Shown: piece by piece, positions 21,560 to 33,740 of the stretch
How the letters are laid out: every line of letters starts with the position of its first letter
Position numbering within the stretch: the first letter of the stretch is position 1
DNA from: Synanceia verrucosa
Lineage: Eukaryota > Chordata > Actinopteri > Perciformes > Synanceiidae
Direction: 5' to 3'
DNA length: 64,000 bases
Assembly (NCBI GenBank): GCA_029721515.1
Contig: CM056567.1
Location: forward strand, 2,906,007 to 2,970,006
Position numbers and translations under genes: made by a program
The notes under the pieces: generated by a model
The model's database searches: none
Told to the model about the DNA's origin: nothing
Seen by the model: only the letters and a program-made list of their open reading frames with translations

Positions 21560-24500
21560 GACTGCAGAGCGGCCTTCTGCCTTTTGTGACCAGGGAGGTG
21601 AGCGGAAAAGAAATAAAACCTGTGGGTTGTCTTTGTGCTGCTCATGAAAGTCTAATGCGGGGCTGATTCATTCTGGTATCTACCAAGAAGACAATGGACG
21701 TTTGGGCGTGTTGAGACCACTCGGTGCTGTCGAGGCTCCAGTTTTACTCCCACTGGGTTCAGGTGTGGAGGGGGGCTAATGCACAACAAAGGGTTATGTA
21801 TGTAATTATGTAATATCCAGCCTACCTGCGCTGGCTCACAGAGAAACACTTACCTCCACTTTGATTTTTCCACGGCTCCTAAGTGTTTGTTTAAATTCAC
21901 GTTTTTGCTGGTCGTCCGTTGTGATTGGCAGGTTTTTCCTCGGCGATAACGACCGCCTCAGTAAAATGTCACTCTGCTCTGCAGCTCTGGGAGTTTTTAA
22001 CAGAGGGGATTCAGCTGCTTCCTGTTCAGCTGTAGCACCTCTTTCATTCTGGTTATAATACAGTGTGTCACATCACAGCATCATCAAAAGGAAACGTGAT
22101 GTAGCTTTGTGAGGTTTTTTTTCATGTCTCCCTGTTCACTTGTGATTTATGGATTGTTTTTTTCTGTCTCTCTGTGAACTTGGTGGCATTTTACTGCACA
22201 TTTCTCCTCGTTTTGTTTTCTGTGGAGGAGAGCAGCACGGTAACACCTTTGTGGAAGTTTGCATTTTTATGGGTTTTTTTTTTCTCTGCATAAACTGACA
22301 CCAAAGTGTCGAACGTGGAAACAAGAATCCTGCAACATTTCAAGCATTTCTGTCGTCAGACTTCATCAGAGCGGCACTCAGAGTGATTTTGCATTTGCAC
22401 ATTTATCTGTAAATATCAGAGAAATACTCCACCAAGCTGCGTAATGGATCTGGAATTACAAGGAAGCCATTCAACATGATTCAGTCTGAGATGAATGTGA
22501 CAGTGTTTGATTATTATCTGTCTGCATTACGCAGATCTCATTTTTTTTCCCTGCCTCGTCAGTGCAACTCCGCTCCAAGAGGCCATGTTGTCGCGGCAGG
22601 AAAAGCCTGTTTTAACGCCCACGCTGGTTAGATGATACCGTACGAGGCGGTGGTGTCGCTGCCATGACATCGATGACACACTGCTTGTGTCACGCCTCGT
22701 CGTTTAGCGATGTGGCACACGGCGGTCGGGCCCTCGCTGCATTTCTATCCTTCCTCTCTCTCCCCTTCTGGGGTGGTAATATATAAGAAATGACTCGGTG
22801 GCAACTCATCTGATGTGATTTGTGTAGGAGCTCATAAAACCTCGCCAGGCAGAACTTTAAAAGAATGAAATGGAAGCGCAGTGTTGACTCGGCTCCCTCT
22901 GTCGCATTGCAGGGGATCATAAATGCGCTCGGGCCGCTAGATAAGGATTTTCTGTGAATTCCTATCAGCGTTAATGACAGCTGCATCATTTTTGCCATAA
23001 AATGTGCACAGTGTCATCCAGCAGCAGCTCCGGCTACAAAGACGTCTACCTGGGCGACTCCTCCGGCAAGGCAGCCAAATAAATAATAAACACATTTAAT
23101 TAAAATGAAATTGCTTTGCATTTCCACGTTAATCCTAATTTATTCGCCTTAATTGAGCTCCCATTTGCTCCGGTGGTGGTTGGCACCGGTGTTAGCCTAA
23201 TAAATAAGCCATTGTCTAGATGCCATGGAGCATTTAGCTGAACAAATCCTAATAAACTGTAGCACTTCACCTGGCTAATCAGCAGCAGGAAAAACTCCTC
23301 AGTGTCATGAACTTCACCACATGTACACACCCTGGCAATTTTTCTACAATAATTATGTTCTTTTCATATTGCAGACCGACCCCAACATTAATTCTAACAG
23401 TATGATGCAGTCACAGCAACGTGTTTGTGTTTGTGGTCGGACAGTCAATCTATTTGTGATCTATCTGTCTATAGTGTCGCTTCTTAGTGTCATTTGGTAA
23501 GAGGATATGGTCGCCTTTACCCCCCCCCACCTCGTCTCCATACTTTCCTCTAAAGGATGCAAAGCCAGCTTTCTTTCTCTCAGGGCTGGAATAATCTTTT
23601 TCTTCCAAAGCAGGGATTTAATTGCATGTTAAAAGTCTTTGGCTGTTCTTGAACTCTGCTCCTTTGACTGTCGCCGAACCAGAAAGGGAGTAAACTCTCT
23701 CTCCTTGTGTCTCTCTTTCTCATTAGCAAACTATTCCCTTCATTACCCTAATGTCACAACTGTGTCCTTCTTTTCTTTTCAGAAAAATGTAATTGGGCCT
23801 TTTGCGTGTCGCAGATTGTCTCTGAATCCTCTGCATGTAGAATCACTCAGAGTGAGATTTCACCCTGGGCGTATTTTCACCGTCTCTTAACCTCCTTCTT
23901 GGCTTCCTCGGACTCCTGTTGGGAGGCGATGAATAATTTTTTGGGGAGAGCTGTGAATTCAGAGAGCTTGGAAAGGGAAAAAAGGTTCAATAAGGGCAAA
24001 AAAACTGCTTTTCTCTGCCCTCCAAATGTTCCTCAATCTGACAAAATACGCTTCACGCATCCAAAGCAGCATTTACTGGGAGCATCTGAGAGGAGTCCAT
24101 GTGTTTTTCTGGGGGCGCAGCAGATATGTGGTGTATATATATCAAGTGGCGTGGTCCTCCTCCATGTGGCTTCAGGCGCAGCATCTGCACACATCTGCAG
24201 AGCTCAGAGTATCCCCCGTTGCCTCGTTATCTCCTCCAGAGCTGCTTAGTGATTTATTTACCTGCTCGCCACATGCCGCTCAGGCAAAAAAGGATAAAAT
24301 AAGGGACGAGGGGAATAAAAGGGAGGAGGAGGAGGGGCTGACCGAGGACAGGTGACGGGAGAAAGGAGGCAATGAGCGAGAAAGAGTGTCGAGGCGATGA
24401 TAACATGCTGATGATGAGAGGAGCAGGTGGGAAGAGGCATTCAGATGTTTTACAGGCCAACAGAGCCGCCGAAGGGCCGGCAGGTCCACGCTCTTCATTC

Positions 24501-27500
24501 CAGTCTGGAGATTTGGTTTGAAGAAAATAAATGAGAAAAAAGAAGAAAAGATGCCACTTCACATTAGCGAAGATGCCGTCAGCCACTGCCAAAATGTATT
24601 CATCGATGAAGAGTGGCTGGTTTTAGTGTCGAGAAGCAATCAGAAATGTGTTTGCTTGAACGTGTAGACGCACGCTGAAGTGCACGCTATTACATTTCAG
24701 AGACAATTTCCAGCATAAATGGATATTTAGAAATCTACGATCCAAGAATGTAAACATCCAAAGCTCCATCAGTTTCTGTTTGATTGACAGGTGTTTTAAT
24801 ACAGAGACTACAGCACTGTATGAATTATTAATGTGAGGTTTGTTTGCATAAGTTATTTCTGTAATTGCTGCTGTAAAATCACAGTGATTTTCAAACTTGA
24901 AAGGATGCAGTGGCATTTCTGTTGATATACTTTGTTGTTTTCAAGCATCACATGAGAAAATCTGTACAAAAAAACAGAAAAAAGGCTGATCAGTTTGGGG
25001 AAATAAAGTTTGACGCTCGCCTCAGGTGATTTTACTTATTAATTCCATGTTATTATTTTTATTTGTTATTGTCTCTCCTGCATTATTCTCAGATTAGCTC
25101 AGAGTTAGATTGTTGAATTGTTTTTGTAATTTTTCGCTGACTTCACATCATCTGTGCACCAATCTTTACGAAAGACGCTTTATCAATATTTGTTCGATAG
25201 ATTAATTGATTGATGCTCGGGTTTCAAACACGTTTTCACCTGAGAAATAAAATATATGTTTCATATATTCCACTTATTTCCAGTTGTTTTCCTCACTTAC
25301 ACGTTGCTATCTATTCATATCGTACATATTGATTTGTTGTTCATTCATACGTTCATCTGTAAGCCTTTGAGCTCCACACAGTGAATGAGTACAGGATGTG
25401 GACGCAGCTGTCAGGGTGGGAGCATTATGTCAGCTTCAGATTGACTGGTTCACTGACAGATTTTCTAATAACAAACAGGTAACAGCACTATAACTCACTC
25501 CCTGCCCTCACTGTTACGTCTCTATAACAGGCAGATGGGTTGGGTCACCTCCAACCCATCAAGGTCACCCCCAGGGTACTCTGTGATATCGCTGCCTGCG
25601 AGGCGACGCTTTCATTCCCAGCCAGGACTCACGCTGCTCCCTGGAGCTGTGCCTTTCCTCCCCACGCCTCCACCCCTCTGGATCTGCCGGCTTTGCCAAC
25701 TGAACCGTGTAAACACCCCTTTCTTTTACCTCTGGAGCTGGCCTCCATGGGGGCCTTCGCTCGCTGGCTTTGCCACACAGCGAGCGTCGGATCACGCACT
25801 GCCGGTTTCGCTGGAAGCCAGGCAGACGTTGGTGGAGAATTCCCCCACAGCCCTTTCCCAACCCCAGCACACCAGTTTTACCCCAGAGGTTCGGTGCCAG
25901 TCATGTTTCAGCCGGGCCCTGAACTGTCTGCAGGTCTGATTCTGCTCTGGGGGAAAAGGCTTCGTTCTGCCCAATCAGGGTTTTCAGAGCCGGAGTGCTA
26001 AATGACCCTCTTAATGTCACCGGGGAGAAAAATGGGCAATCTCTCAATTTGGCACAAGCCGGTCCATGGCAGCGAGGCAACGGCTTGATAGAGTGCGGAG
26101 GTTTTAAGCGGCGGGGAACCTGGTGACCTTTCCCTGTTTTCTGACGCGCTGACTCGATTGCCCTTTCGAAAATGCTAATACCAAATGGTTCTCGACAAAA
26201 CAGGTCCTCGGAGAAGGCCCTCGGCGTGTCGTATGAAACGGTGGAAGACGACCACAAGCAGCGAGCGTTCGGAGGCCACCGTGTCAAGTTTTTGGGGGTT
26301 TTTAGCGTCACGTGAAGCTGGCAGCATTCGCTATTTATTTTATGACATGTAAGTAACTTCACTGAGTTAAGTTCAGGCACAAAGCAGAACTGGATATTAG
26401 CGTCTTTGTAGCACCTGCGCTACCTCGTTTGGTTTGTTGAGCTCTGCAAAAACATAAAAAGCGACTTAATTATTTGCTTAATTTTATTCATTCCACAGCC
26501 ACAGAGGCGTGCAGGAGGCGATAGAAAGCATAATTATCTTAATGGAAGACTGAGATGCATGCCCTTTGTAACACAAGCACCTCTTAACAGCCAAATCAAT
26601 AGCGCACCACGGCTGAGCCCTCGGCACAGGAGTGGATCACCTCCATCTCCACTATCGAGCGCTGATGATCATAATAAGCTGCTTTGATGCGATTCACATT
26701 GCAGCAAATAATGAGCCATCCTCAATCCGGAGTGCTATTACCTTTTCCATCTCTTTCTGTCTCGTTCGGCAACGTTAATGTCGCTAAACAACTTTCTCCT
26801 GGAGCCTCTCCTGTTTTTTTTTTAAATCCCTCTCAATCATTTTACTTCTTCTTTCCTGCTCTGGCAGATTTGAGTGACGTTTTTCAAAAGAAAACTCGAC
26901 ATGCGGAGAAATCACGTCGTCACAAGAAACCGAGTCCGGCACCACGATAGAAAATAGAACAATAGTGTCTGATGGGCGCTTCACGTGGATCTTCTCTCGT
27001 CAACTGTCAGCTCATCTGAGAGCGCTGAAAAGAAAGATGGCCGCCACACATCTGGAGGTAGTGTTCGGCTTAAAAGCTGCTCCACGTATGTTGCTGAATG
27101 CTTGGCTCATTACTCCTCTTCCCCAGACGAACTCACTAACTACAGTCCTCTGAGGACTCGGCCTTGGAATGAGTGCTTACAGAGCTGTGTGGCTGAAATC
27201 GCTCTGTGAGCATCAGCTGTTCCCCCTGTGGTTCAAACTGAAAGAAAAAAGAGGCTGGGTTTTGGTGGAGAAGGGGCTTTAAATCAAGGCAGATATTTGC
27301 TTCGTGACTCCCAGATGGGAACGGCGTCAATAAGGTCGGTCTGGAGGAACTATCTGGTGTTCGGAAGTAGAAGTACAGGCAGGCACCAATATGTGCTGTT
27401 AGGTTGATAAATCTGTATTATTTTGAAGTGCAACTGTTGAACATCGACACGACAGCAGGAGCAGAGATGTTTGGGTTGCTTTCTGTGTTACTCTCTAAAC

Positions 27501-27869
27501 TGGATTCGATAAAGGCTGTGGGGAGGAAAAAAAATAACATTAACATGGTGCTTCTGTCCAGCCTCCACAGTGCTGGTGAGAAAGAGCTGTGAGGAACAGC
27601 TGGCTAATTAAACCCAGCAGGGATTAATGATTTCACTCATCTAACGCCATGGTTTCACTCCATGGTCCATTGATAGTGAGCGCCTTGACCCTTTGGTGTC
27701 AGATTTGCACACAGTACTGTAGTAATTATGGTGTGAGTAAAGAAGGAACTTATTTTCTCTTATGTACATAATTTAAAGGTGTAATATACAGGATTCAGAG
27801 CATTAATATAGGAGCAACTATTGTCTTTATAAAGATATATAGGTTTAATGACTACCCGAGCAGAGAATA
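21554..27869. other. Intergenic, no gene supported
   Basis: Six kilobases without a recognisable exon. Two segments stand out by composition only. One is 23085-23300, rich in TAAT/ATTA words and unusually free of decayed repeats. The other is 25535-26110, GC-richer with overlapping frames of 134-159 codons on both strands but no known domain. From 27780 a TTTAAAGGTGTAATATACAG start looks like the edge of a dispersed element. Confidence 0.45.
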
Positions 27870-28156
27870 AGTCTAATTTTGTTTTCTCAATCTTACCAAG
27901 TGGGCTATTTTTTTCTTAAACCTTACAAAGTAGCCAAGTTGTGCTTCCTTAACCTAAACAAATAGCCTAGATTTTTTTCCTAAACCTAACCAAGTAGCCA
28001 AGATTTGTTTCCGAAATCAGACCAAGTAGCTTAGTTTTGTTTCTTAAACCTTACCAAGTAGCCTAGTTTTGTTTCCTCAACCTAACAAAGTATCCCAGTT
28101 GTATTTCTTAAACATAACAAAGTACCCTAGTTTTGTTTCCTAAACCTAACCAAGTG
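27870..28156 (+). repeat. Degenerate tandem repeat, unit about 32 bp
   Basis: Roughly eight or nine units of the type GTAGCCTAGTTTTGTTTCCT followed by AAACCTAACCAA, with many substitutions. A second patch of the same unit occurs at 29685-29835, and a single trace at 46698-46722. Confidence 0.8.
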
Positions 28157-29479
28157 AAAAAGAAAGAAAGAATGCAACGCCGGGTACACACTGCAACTCC
28201 AAAATGGCATTGTCAGATCTTCTCACTCTGGAACCCGTTGTCAGAAAATACCATTTCGGGTCTCCGACAACGCCAGAGCCATCTGTATGCAAGGCGGAAT
28301 CGGCATTTAAGTTTGTCGGATTCACAGAATTCCGTTGTTGTGTGGATGGTACCTGAGTCGCAGACGAAAAGTGAACATCTAGCCTGCTAAATATACAGCG
28401 AGTCGTACTGACGTAAAAAGAGCTACAGCCAATGAGAGCAGACATAGTTGCTGCAAAAGGTGGAAGTGAAAAGCCCAGCTCTTTATGTCCTCATCTTTAT
28501 GAAACAAAGAGCTCTAAACACACACAAACATCCAGATCAGCCACATGCCAGGTAATTATTCAAACAGCTAATTGGGTCAGTTGGCTTCTTCGGCCCTGCA
28601 GGCGGAAGTTTGTGCAAGATGGTCAGTCCTGACATGGTGACCTCTCCACGGCTTTCCTGGGCATCGCTGGCTGGGATCGGTCCAAAGCTGAAGAGATGAG
28701 TGACTCAAATATCAGCCGGACTCACGATTGAACTCCTGAGCATCAAATACAGGCCTTCTGGGCATCCGGCCACGTTTACTGTGGTACTCTACGGATACAA
28801 GGCGACCACGACTAAGATAAACATTTTATTTTACTGAGACAGAGGTTGAACTGTATTTTGTTAGTGATGTATGGTTGAACCTGCAGGAAGTGTGAGGTGC
28901 CATATGAAAATGAGACGAAATAACTGCAAAAACACACCAAAAGTACAATAATTACAGAAAGTGGTTTCCAACATTTGTGTAAACCATACTGCAGTGTTTC
29001 ATTTTATCTCTCTGTCTAGACAGATCAATATACAGTTAATATATTCTGTCGTTTTCACCTCGTATTAATGAGGCAGTCTGCACTGTGTATTGATCAGCAG
29101 ATTATAAACACTTTCTTTCCTACTGATGAATCAGATTATTACTCAATCGCACCTGTTTGCACTGTCACAATAAAAGCTCCATATTTTCAAAGCTTTATGA
29201 TTGCTTTCTGATCTGCAGTTTGATTCTCTTTGATGATCACTTGGGTAGATGATGGGTATAAATATGAAGTAAAATTGAAAAATCTCAACATGCTTTTTTT
29301 TCCCTCACGGCTCATATGAAAACATTCATTCTTTAAGTGTACTTTAAGTACTAATGAAAAAGGATAGTGCACTGTTTTTAACAGCAGGTATTGTGAAAGT
29401 TGGACCCTGCAACCCCGTTAAACTGCAAATTATTGCTTATTTAAAATTATCGTACTGATAATTTCCTAACAGGTCTTCG
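28157..29479. other. Intergenic; possible dispersed repeat at 28185-28400
   Basis: The part at 28185-28400 (GGGTACACACTGCAACTCC, CTCCGACAACGCCAGAGC, GTCGGATTCACAGAATTC) has the look of a decayed DNA transposon, but its ends could not be delimited. The remainder is unassigned AT-rich sequence. Confidence 0.35.
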
Positions 29480-29600
29480 TATTAACAATGATTGTCTGAT
29501 CAATGATGTCAGTCGACAACAAGCCCACCAGAGTTGGTATCTCTAGCATTAGCTTAGCTCGTAGCTGCTAGCTCAAACTGGAAGTAAATAAAAGCACAAG
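29480..29600 (+). repeat. Direct dispersed repeat, copy 1
   Basis: TGTCTGATCAATGATGTCAG, GACAACAAGCC, AGAGTTGGT, GCATTAGCTTAGCT and GCTGCTAGCTC appear in the same order at 31655-31870. The second copy carries about 80 extra bases in its middle. Confidence 0.7.
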
Positions 29601-29684
29601 ATTTAACAAAAAAAAAGGTTACAGCTGCTAATGCTGCCATGACCCACAGCATTGTTGTGGATGTAACTTACCCCCCTCAGGTAA
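29601..29684. other. Unassigned spacer
   Basis: Short non-coding stretch between two repeats, with no motif seen. Confidence 0.5.
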
Positions 29685-29835
29685 ACCTAAACATAACCAG
29701 ATAGCCTGTTTTTTTTACTTAACCCTAAGCAAGCAGCATAGTTTCTTAACCTTAAGAAAATAGCCTAGTCTTTTCCCAAAATCTAACTAAGTCTAAGTGG
29801 CTTATTTTTCTTTCCCTAAACCTAACCACATAGTC
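29685..29835 (+). repeat. Degenerate tandem repeat, second patch of the ~32-bp unit
   Basis: Four or five decayed units with AACCTAAACATAACCA, ATAGCCTGTTTTTT and CCCTAAACCTAACCACATAG, of the same type as 27870-28156. Confidence 0.7.
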
Positions 29836-31079
29836 TTTGACAGTCTGATTAAACTGGGCTACATGTTGTTAAAAAATAAGCGTGACGGTGTGACTTTAAT
29901 CGTTACAGCTCTGGTCCTAATATGAAACCATAACTGCTGTTTTTATCCTTTCTATGAAGCACAATCAGGAAAAAGGTTGACGTCCATGCCAGGCTTTGCT
30001 CTGGTAGTCATTGTGACATTTCTCCTTCTCCCTCAGGGCTTCGCTGCACCTCCTCCTCCTCCTCCTCCTTCTCCTCTTCGACGTACACTCTCTCATCCCA
30101 AACTCCTCTGGAGCAATATCTTCTGCTTGTGGAGAAAAAAGGTCACATGCTCCATTATGCCAGAGTGAACTTTCGACCTAACATTTACAGAGGGGGCAAA
30201 AAATAGCCGTGGATGTGAAGACGCAGCAGGTTCAGCGGAGCGGTGTATTTTTGGGTGAAGGATGGATGGATGGATGGATGGATGGATGGACGAGCAGCGG
30301 CGTCTTAGGATGATCGTTGATAACACAGTTTCTATTTAGAGACAAAGCTGAGTGGTCATACATTGATCCCCTGTCCTGTACAAGTTATTATTGTGAGTCG
30401 TCTCCATGCTGATAAAATCTGTTCTCCTTGAGCGTTTTAGAGCAGGAAACAGTCAAAACCCCTGATGGTAGCGACTAACGCTCACTTCCCTCTGCCACAG
30501 CACTTCCACCTCCATAGCTCCTCATTAGAGCCGTGATGAGATGCAAAGTGATTATTGTTTTTTTTTGTAATTCATGGTGTGACATTGAGCTGTGTTTACC
30601 GATGATGCCCTGCTTCCAGACAATTACTGGCCATTAGAGAATTTTAGAGTCGCTGTGTTTGCTTACAGACGGTGATGAGAGAAACAATCCTTTATGAATA
30701 CATTGAGGCTCTTACTTAATTGCATCCTGGATCGATGCTCATCCCGTGGTCAGTTTGAGCCTGGTTATCGACTCAGCTGCTGTTCGCTGTGTCGTCCAAA
30801 AACCAACCCTCAGAGAGACGAAAAAAAAGACTAAAAAAAAACAACTTTTAACCAGATGGAAAATAGTGGGTTTTGTTTCATAACTCTCAGCGTGCCATCG
30901 GGTTTGTCAATACTTGTTTATGTTTTGCTCTCTTGTTGTTTCATAAAGCTTTTAATGCTCCTCGTTCTGTAACGATGAGCAGAAACTAATTTCCCACACA
31001 CCACTGCAGCGAACCGATCGCCTGGCAACAAGCTTCACCATTACTGTTATTGATTTGTAGTCAATCATGGAGAAGCAGA
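29836..31079. other. Intergenic with a (GGAT)n microsatellite
   Basis: No gene was recognised. A short (GGAT)n run occupies about 30260-30290, and a CTC triplet run lies at about 30050-30078. The rest is unassigned. Confidence 0.6.
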
Positions 31080-31148
31080 GAAACTTTTGTTCTATCTCTC
31101 TATCTGTCTCTCCGTCCATCTATCTATCCATTCAACCATCCACCCACC

Positions 31149-31180
<32 letters not shown>

Positions 31181-31231
31181 GTCTATCTATCTATCTATCT
31201 ATCTGTCTATCTATCTATCTATCTATCTATC
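31080..31231. repeat. (ATCT)n microsatellite with GTCT interruptions
   Basis: An uninterrupted ATCT/CTAT run from about 31149 to 31231 is broken by two GTCT variants and preceded by an imperfect TCTA/TCCA-rich stretch from 31090. Three overlapping frames of Ser/Ile/Tyr/Leu repeats are artefacts of it. Confidence 0.97.
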
Positions 31232-31654
31232 ATTGCACATTTACAGGTATTATTGCATGTTCATTAATATTACAGTAAATCATACTGTTATACAAAGTTA
31301 AATAGTGCGTATATTTTCAGTTTCTTTTAGAATTATTTTTTACAGCACCAATAATCCTGTCTCTCTGCTTCGACTTCCACAGTAAAAATTCTTTCCAGAG
31401 CCGTGCTCATCATGTTCTCCTCCTCCTGTTTGCTTATCAGACTCATGCTGCTTTGCTCTTGTTTTCTCTCTGCTCTCTTCAATATTTCATGTCGTTGAAA
31501 AAGCTTCTATTTCCGACGCCTCCCGACTGTCACCTCATAATATTCTATCACACCACACCTCTCTTAACCCCATCAGCTGCTCCAAATGAGCCTTGTTTAG
31601 GTTTGGTATGTTTGCTCTTTATAGAGTGAGAAGTAAAACCTTTATTGATCATTG
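31232..31654. other. Intergenic, nothing recognised
   Basis: Unassigned AT-rich sequence with no motif or repeat recognised. Confidence 0.5.
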
Positions 31655-31870
31655 TTCAGATCATATCATTAATGAGTGTCTGATCGATGATGTCAGGGGA
31701 CAACAAGCCAATCAGAGTTGGTCTCTTAGACCAGAGTCTTCATGACTGTCAGCTGACACCATTTAACAAGAGCTGGGGTTAAATAGTAGCTTTAGTCTGT
31801 TAGCTGCATCCATCTAACTAGCTGCACTAGCATTAGCTTAGCTGCTAGCTCCAACTTGAAGCACTTTACT
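31655..31870 (+). repeat. Direct dispersed repeat, copy 2
   Basis: Shares TGTCTGATCGATGATGTCAG, GACAACAAGCCAATCAGAG and GCATTAGCTTAGCTGCTAGC with 29480-29600 in the same order and orientation. It includes a CTAGCTGCA/GTTAGCTGCA-rich middle that copy 1 lacks. Confidence 0.7.
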
Positions 31871-33280
31871 GATATTTTAACTCCTTTTAACTGAGGGTGT
31901 GCTGAAGAAAAACAAGCTTTGACTTTTTATTTTACGTCACTAGCTCTGAGCGTAGCGCGTTGATGCCAATATGTTGACATGGCGTACAAATGACCTCTTA
32001 CTGCACTGGGTAAATCATCTTTGTGCACCTGAGGGTGTGATTTTCACACCGTCTTCTGGTGTTGCTGTTGAATAAAGCTCCTCTTTTCGAGTGAAGATTC
32101 TCTTTTCACCTGATAAAACATACGATGACGAGCCAAAAATCCTGCTGCATTGTACGATCATCTGATGTCCATATGAATTATTGTGCCCTGAATCTCCTCA
32201 CATAATCCTGCTCTTTCCCTGCTATCACCGGCTCCTCTGAACAGATTGTCCTCAGAGTTTATCTCCGTCCTTTACGACTGATGCGTCACTCTCTTCCCCC
32301 AAAGGCTCAGCCCTCGTCCCGCCATCCATTTCCCGGCGCTCCCTTTTCATCGTAGCCCGACGACGAGGAGCGTTGTTCCAGATCGCTTGGCAGATGCCGT
32401 TATTCCAGGCTTATATCTTCACAATCACATTAGCCGTTTGCACAGCTGGGCACTTACCGAAGCGAGGCAGGTTAAGCACCGCACTCGAGGGGGCAAAGCG
32501 ACGGAGGCCCACCATGAGTTTAGGCCAGGACTCTCCTCAGCACCGCGCCATTACCGAAAACACTGCAGGCCTTTCTTGCATTTCGCCAATGCCTCCATGT
32601 CTCCATCTTCTGTCCCTCCGCTCCTCAGCTTTTCTCACACTTTAGTCTTCTTTAACCTTCCCTTGATTCCTGCACTGCAATTTCTTCCTTCCTCTAACCT
32701 CGATCTATTCGCAACCCCAGGCTCTCTCTATTTCCTCCTCTCGTTCTCTCACACTGTAACTTCTTTTTTTTACTCCTCACTTCATCACCTGTATTGCCAC
32801 AGTGGAGTTAAGGGACTGCAAAATGCAGATTCACACCAAATGAAAGCAGTAAAGAAAGGTGAGTGTGTCAGCACAGTTTGCTGACACAATGCTGAGCAGG
32901 GGCGGTGGCCAAAGATACAGCAGCGATGCACCAGTTCTACTTTTTCAGTCCCGGTCACGATAATGCAGAGAAACATTCCTAAATCAGTGATTAATCAATA
33001 ATCTGTACGCCTCTAAATAACTGGAATAATTCTTTAATGTTTAAAGCAACATCAAGACTGACTTCAACACACAGTATGTCATTTTCTGCCAACATTTACT
33101 CAAGTAAAAGCACCACAATGGTAAAGTACTTCTTAGAGGAGTATTAGCAGCAAAAGGAGCTCTTGGTTTGGTTTTGGTGGTGCAACAGTGTGGGATCATG
33201 CCCTCATGTCAGTCAGCTTCATGGTTCAGGAGGTTTTTACCTCCTTTCCACAACAAACTGATTAAATGATTGAAAAACCA
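31871..33280. other. Intergenic, nothing recognised
   Basis: No gene was recognised. The frames 32373-32645 and 32387-32884 overlap in different phases and have no domain. Confidence 0.5.
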
Positions 33281-33567
33281 GCGTTTCTCCAACACTGTTT
33301 GGATGCCGCAGGGTGCTAACATTAGCTCAGCTTTTTTCTGATAACTTCACATCCAGATGTTAAGGGGGTTTTAAACAGCAGCTGAATTATCCTCAGTGGT
33401 CTTCTCTTCTCTAAAACAATCACACCTTGTGATTTAAGCCGCTAAAAATACTGAAAAATTAGTTTCACATGAAAAATGTATATTTTTCCAATGCAGTTCA
33501 GCAGACTCAGGTGCTGCCACTAATGTTAGCTCAGCTTGTTTCTCCGATAACTTCACATCCAGAAGTC
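33281..33567 (+). repeat. Local duplication, two copies about 200 bp apart
   Basis: Copy 1 (33281-33360) and copy 2 (33480-33567) share TTAGCTCAGCTT, TCTGATAACTTCACATCCAGA (with one change) and a GGTGCT segment. Both are followed by similar AT-rich sequence, so a unit of about 200 bp was probably duplicated in tandem and has since diverged. Confidence 0.65.
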
Positions 33568-33624
33568 TGATGACTAAGATCCTTCATGTGGTTAAAAATG
33601 TTGTCAAAATGTGGCTTAAAACTG

Positions 33625-33740
33625 AATAAAAAGTCACTTCATAACAGCGTTAGAATTACAGTTCAAGTGTAATCCTCTTTAATGCATCACCAATGTGTCA
33701 AAACTGAAGAATCAGTCAGAAAATCTTTAAAAACATAGAC
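33625..33740 (+). repeat. Dispersed repeat also present at 36105-36225
   Basis: Shares AATTACAG, GTGTAA, CTCTTTAATGCA, ATCACC and GTCAAAACT in order with the later copy, both on the + strand. The class is unknown. Confidence 0.55.

Noticed and set aside
25540..26001. 153-codon + strand frame as a gene
   Set aside because: No recognisable domain, competing frames of equal length on both strands, no splice signals that decide a frame. Kept only as a region worth checking.
31050..31301. Three overlapping Ser/Ile/Tyr/Leu-rich frames
   Set aside because: Direct translations of the (ATCT)n microsatellite in three phases.
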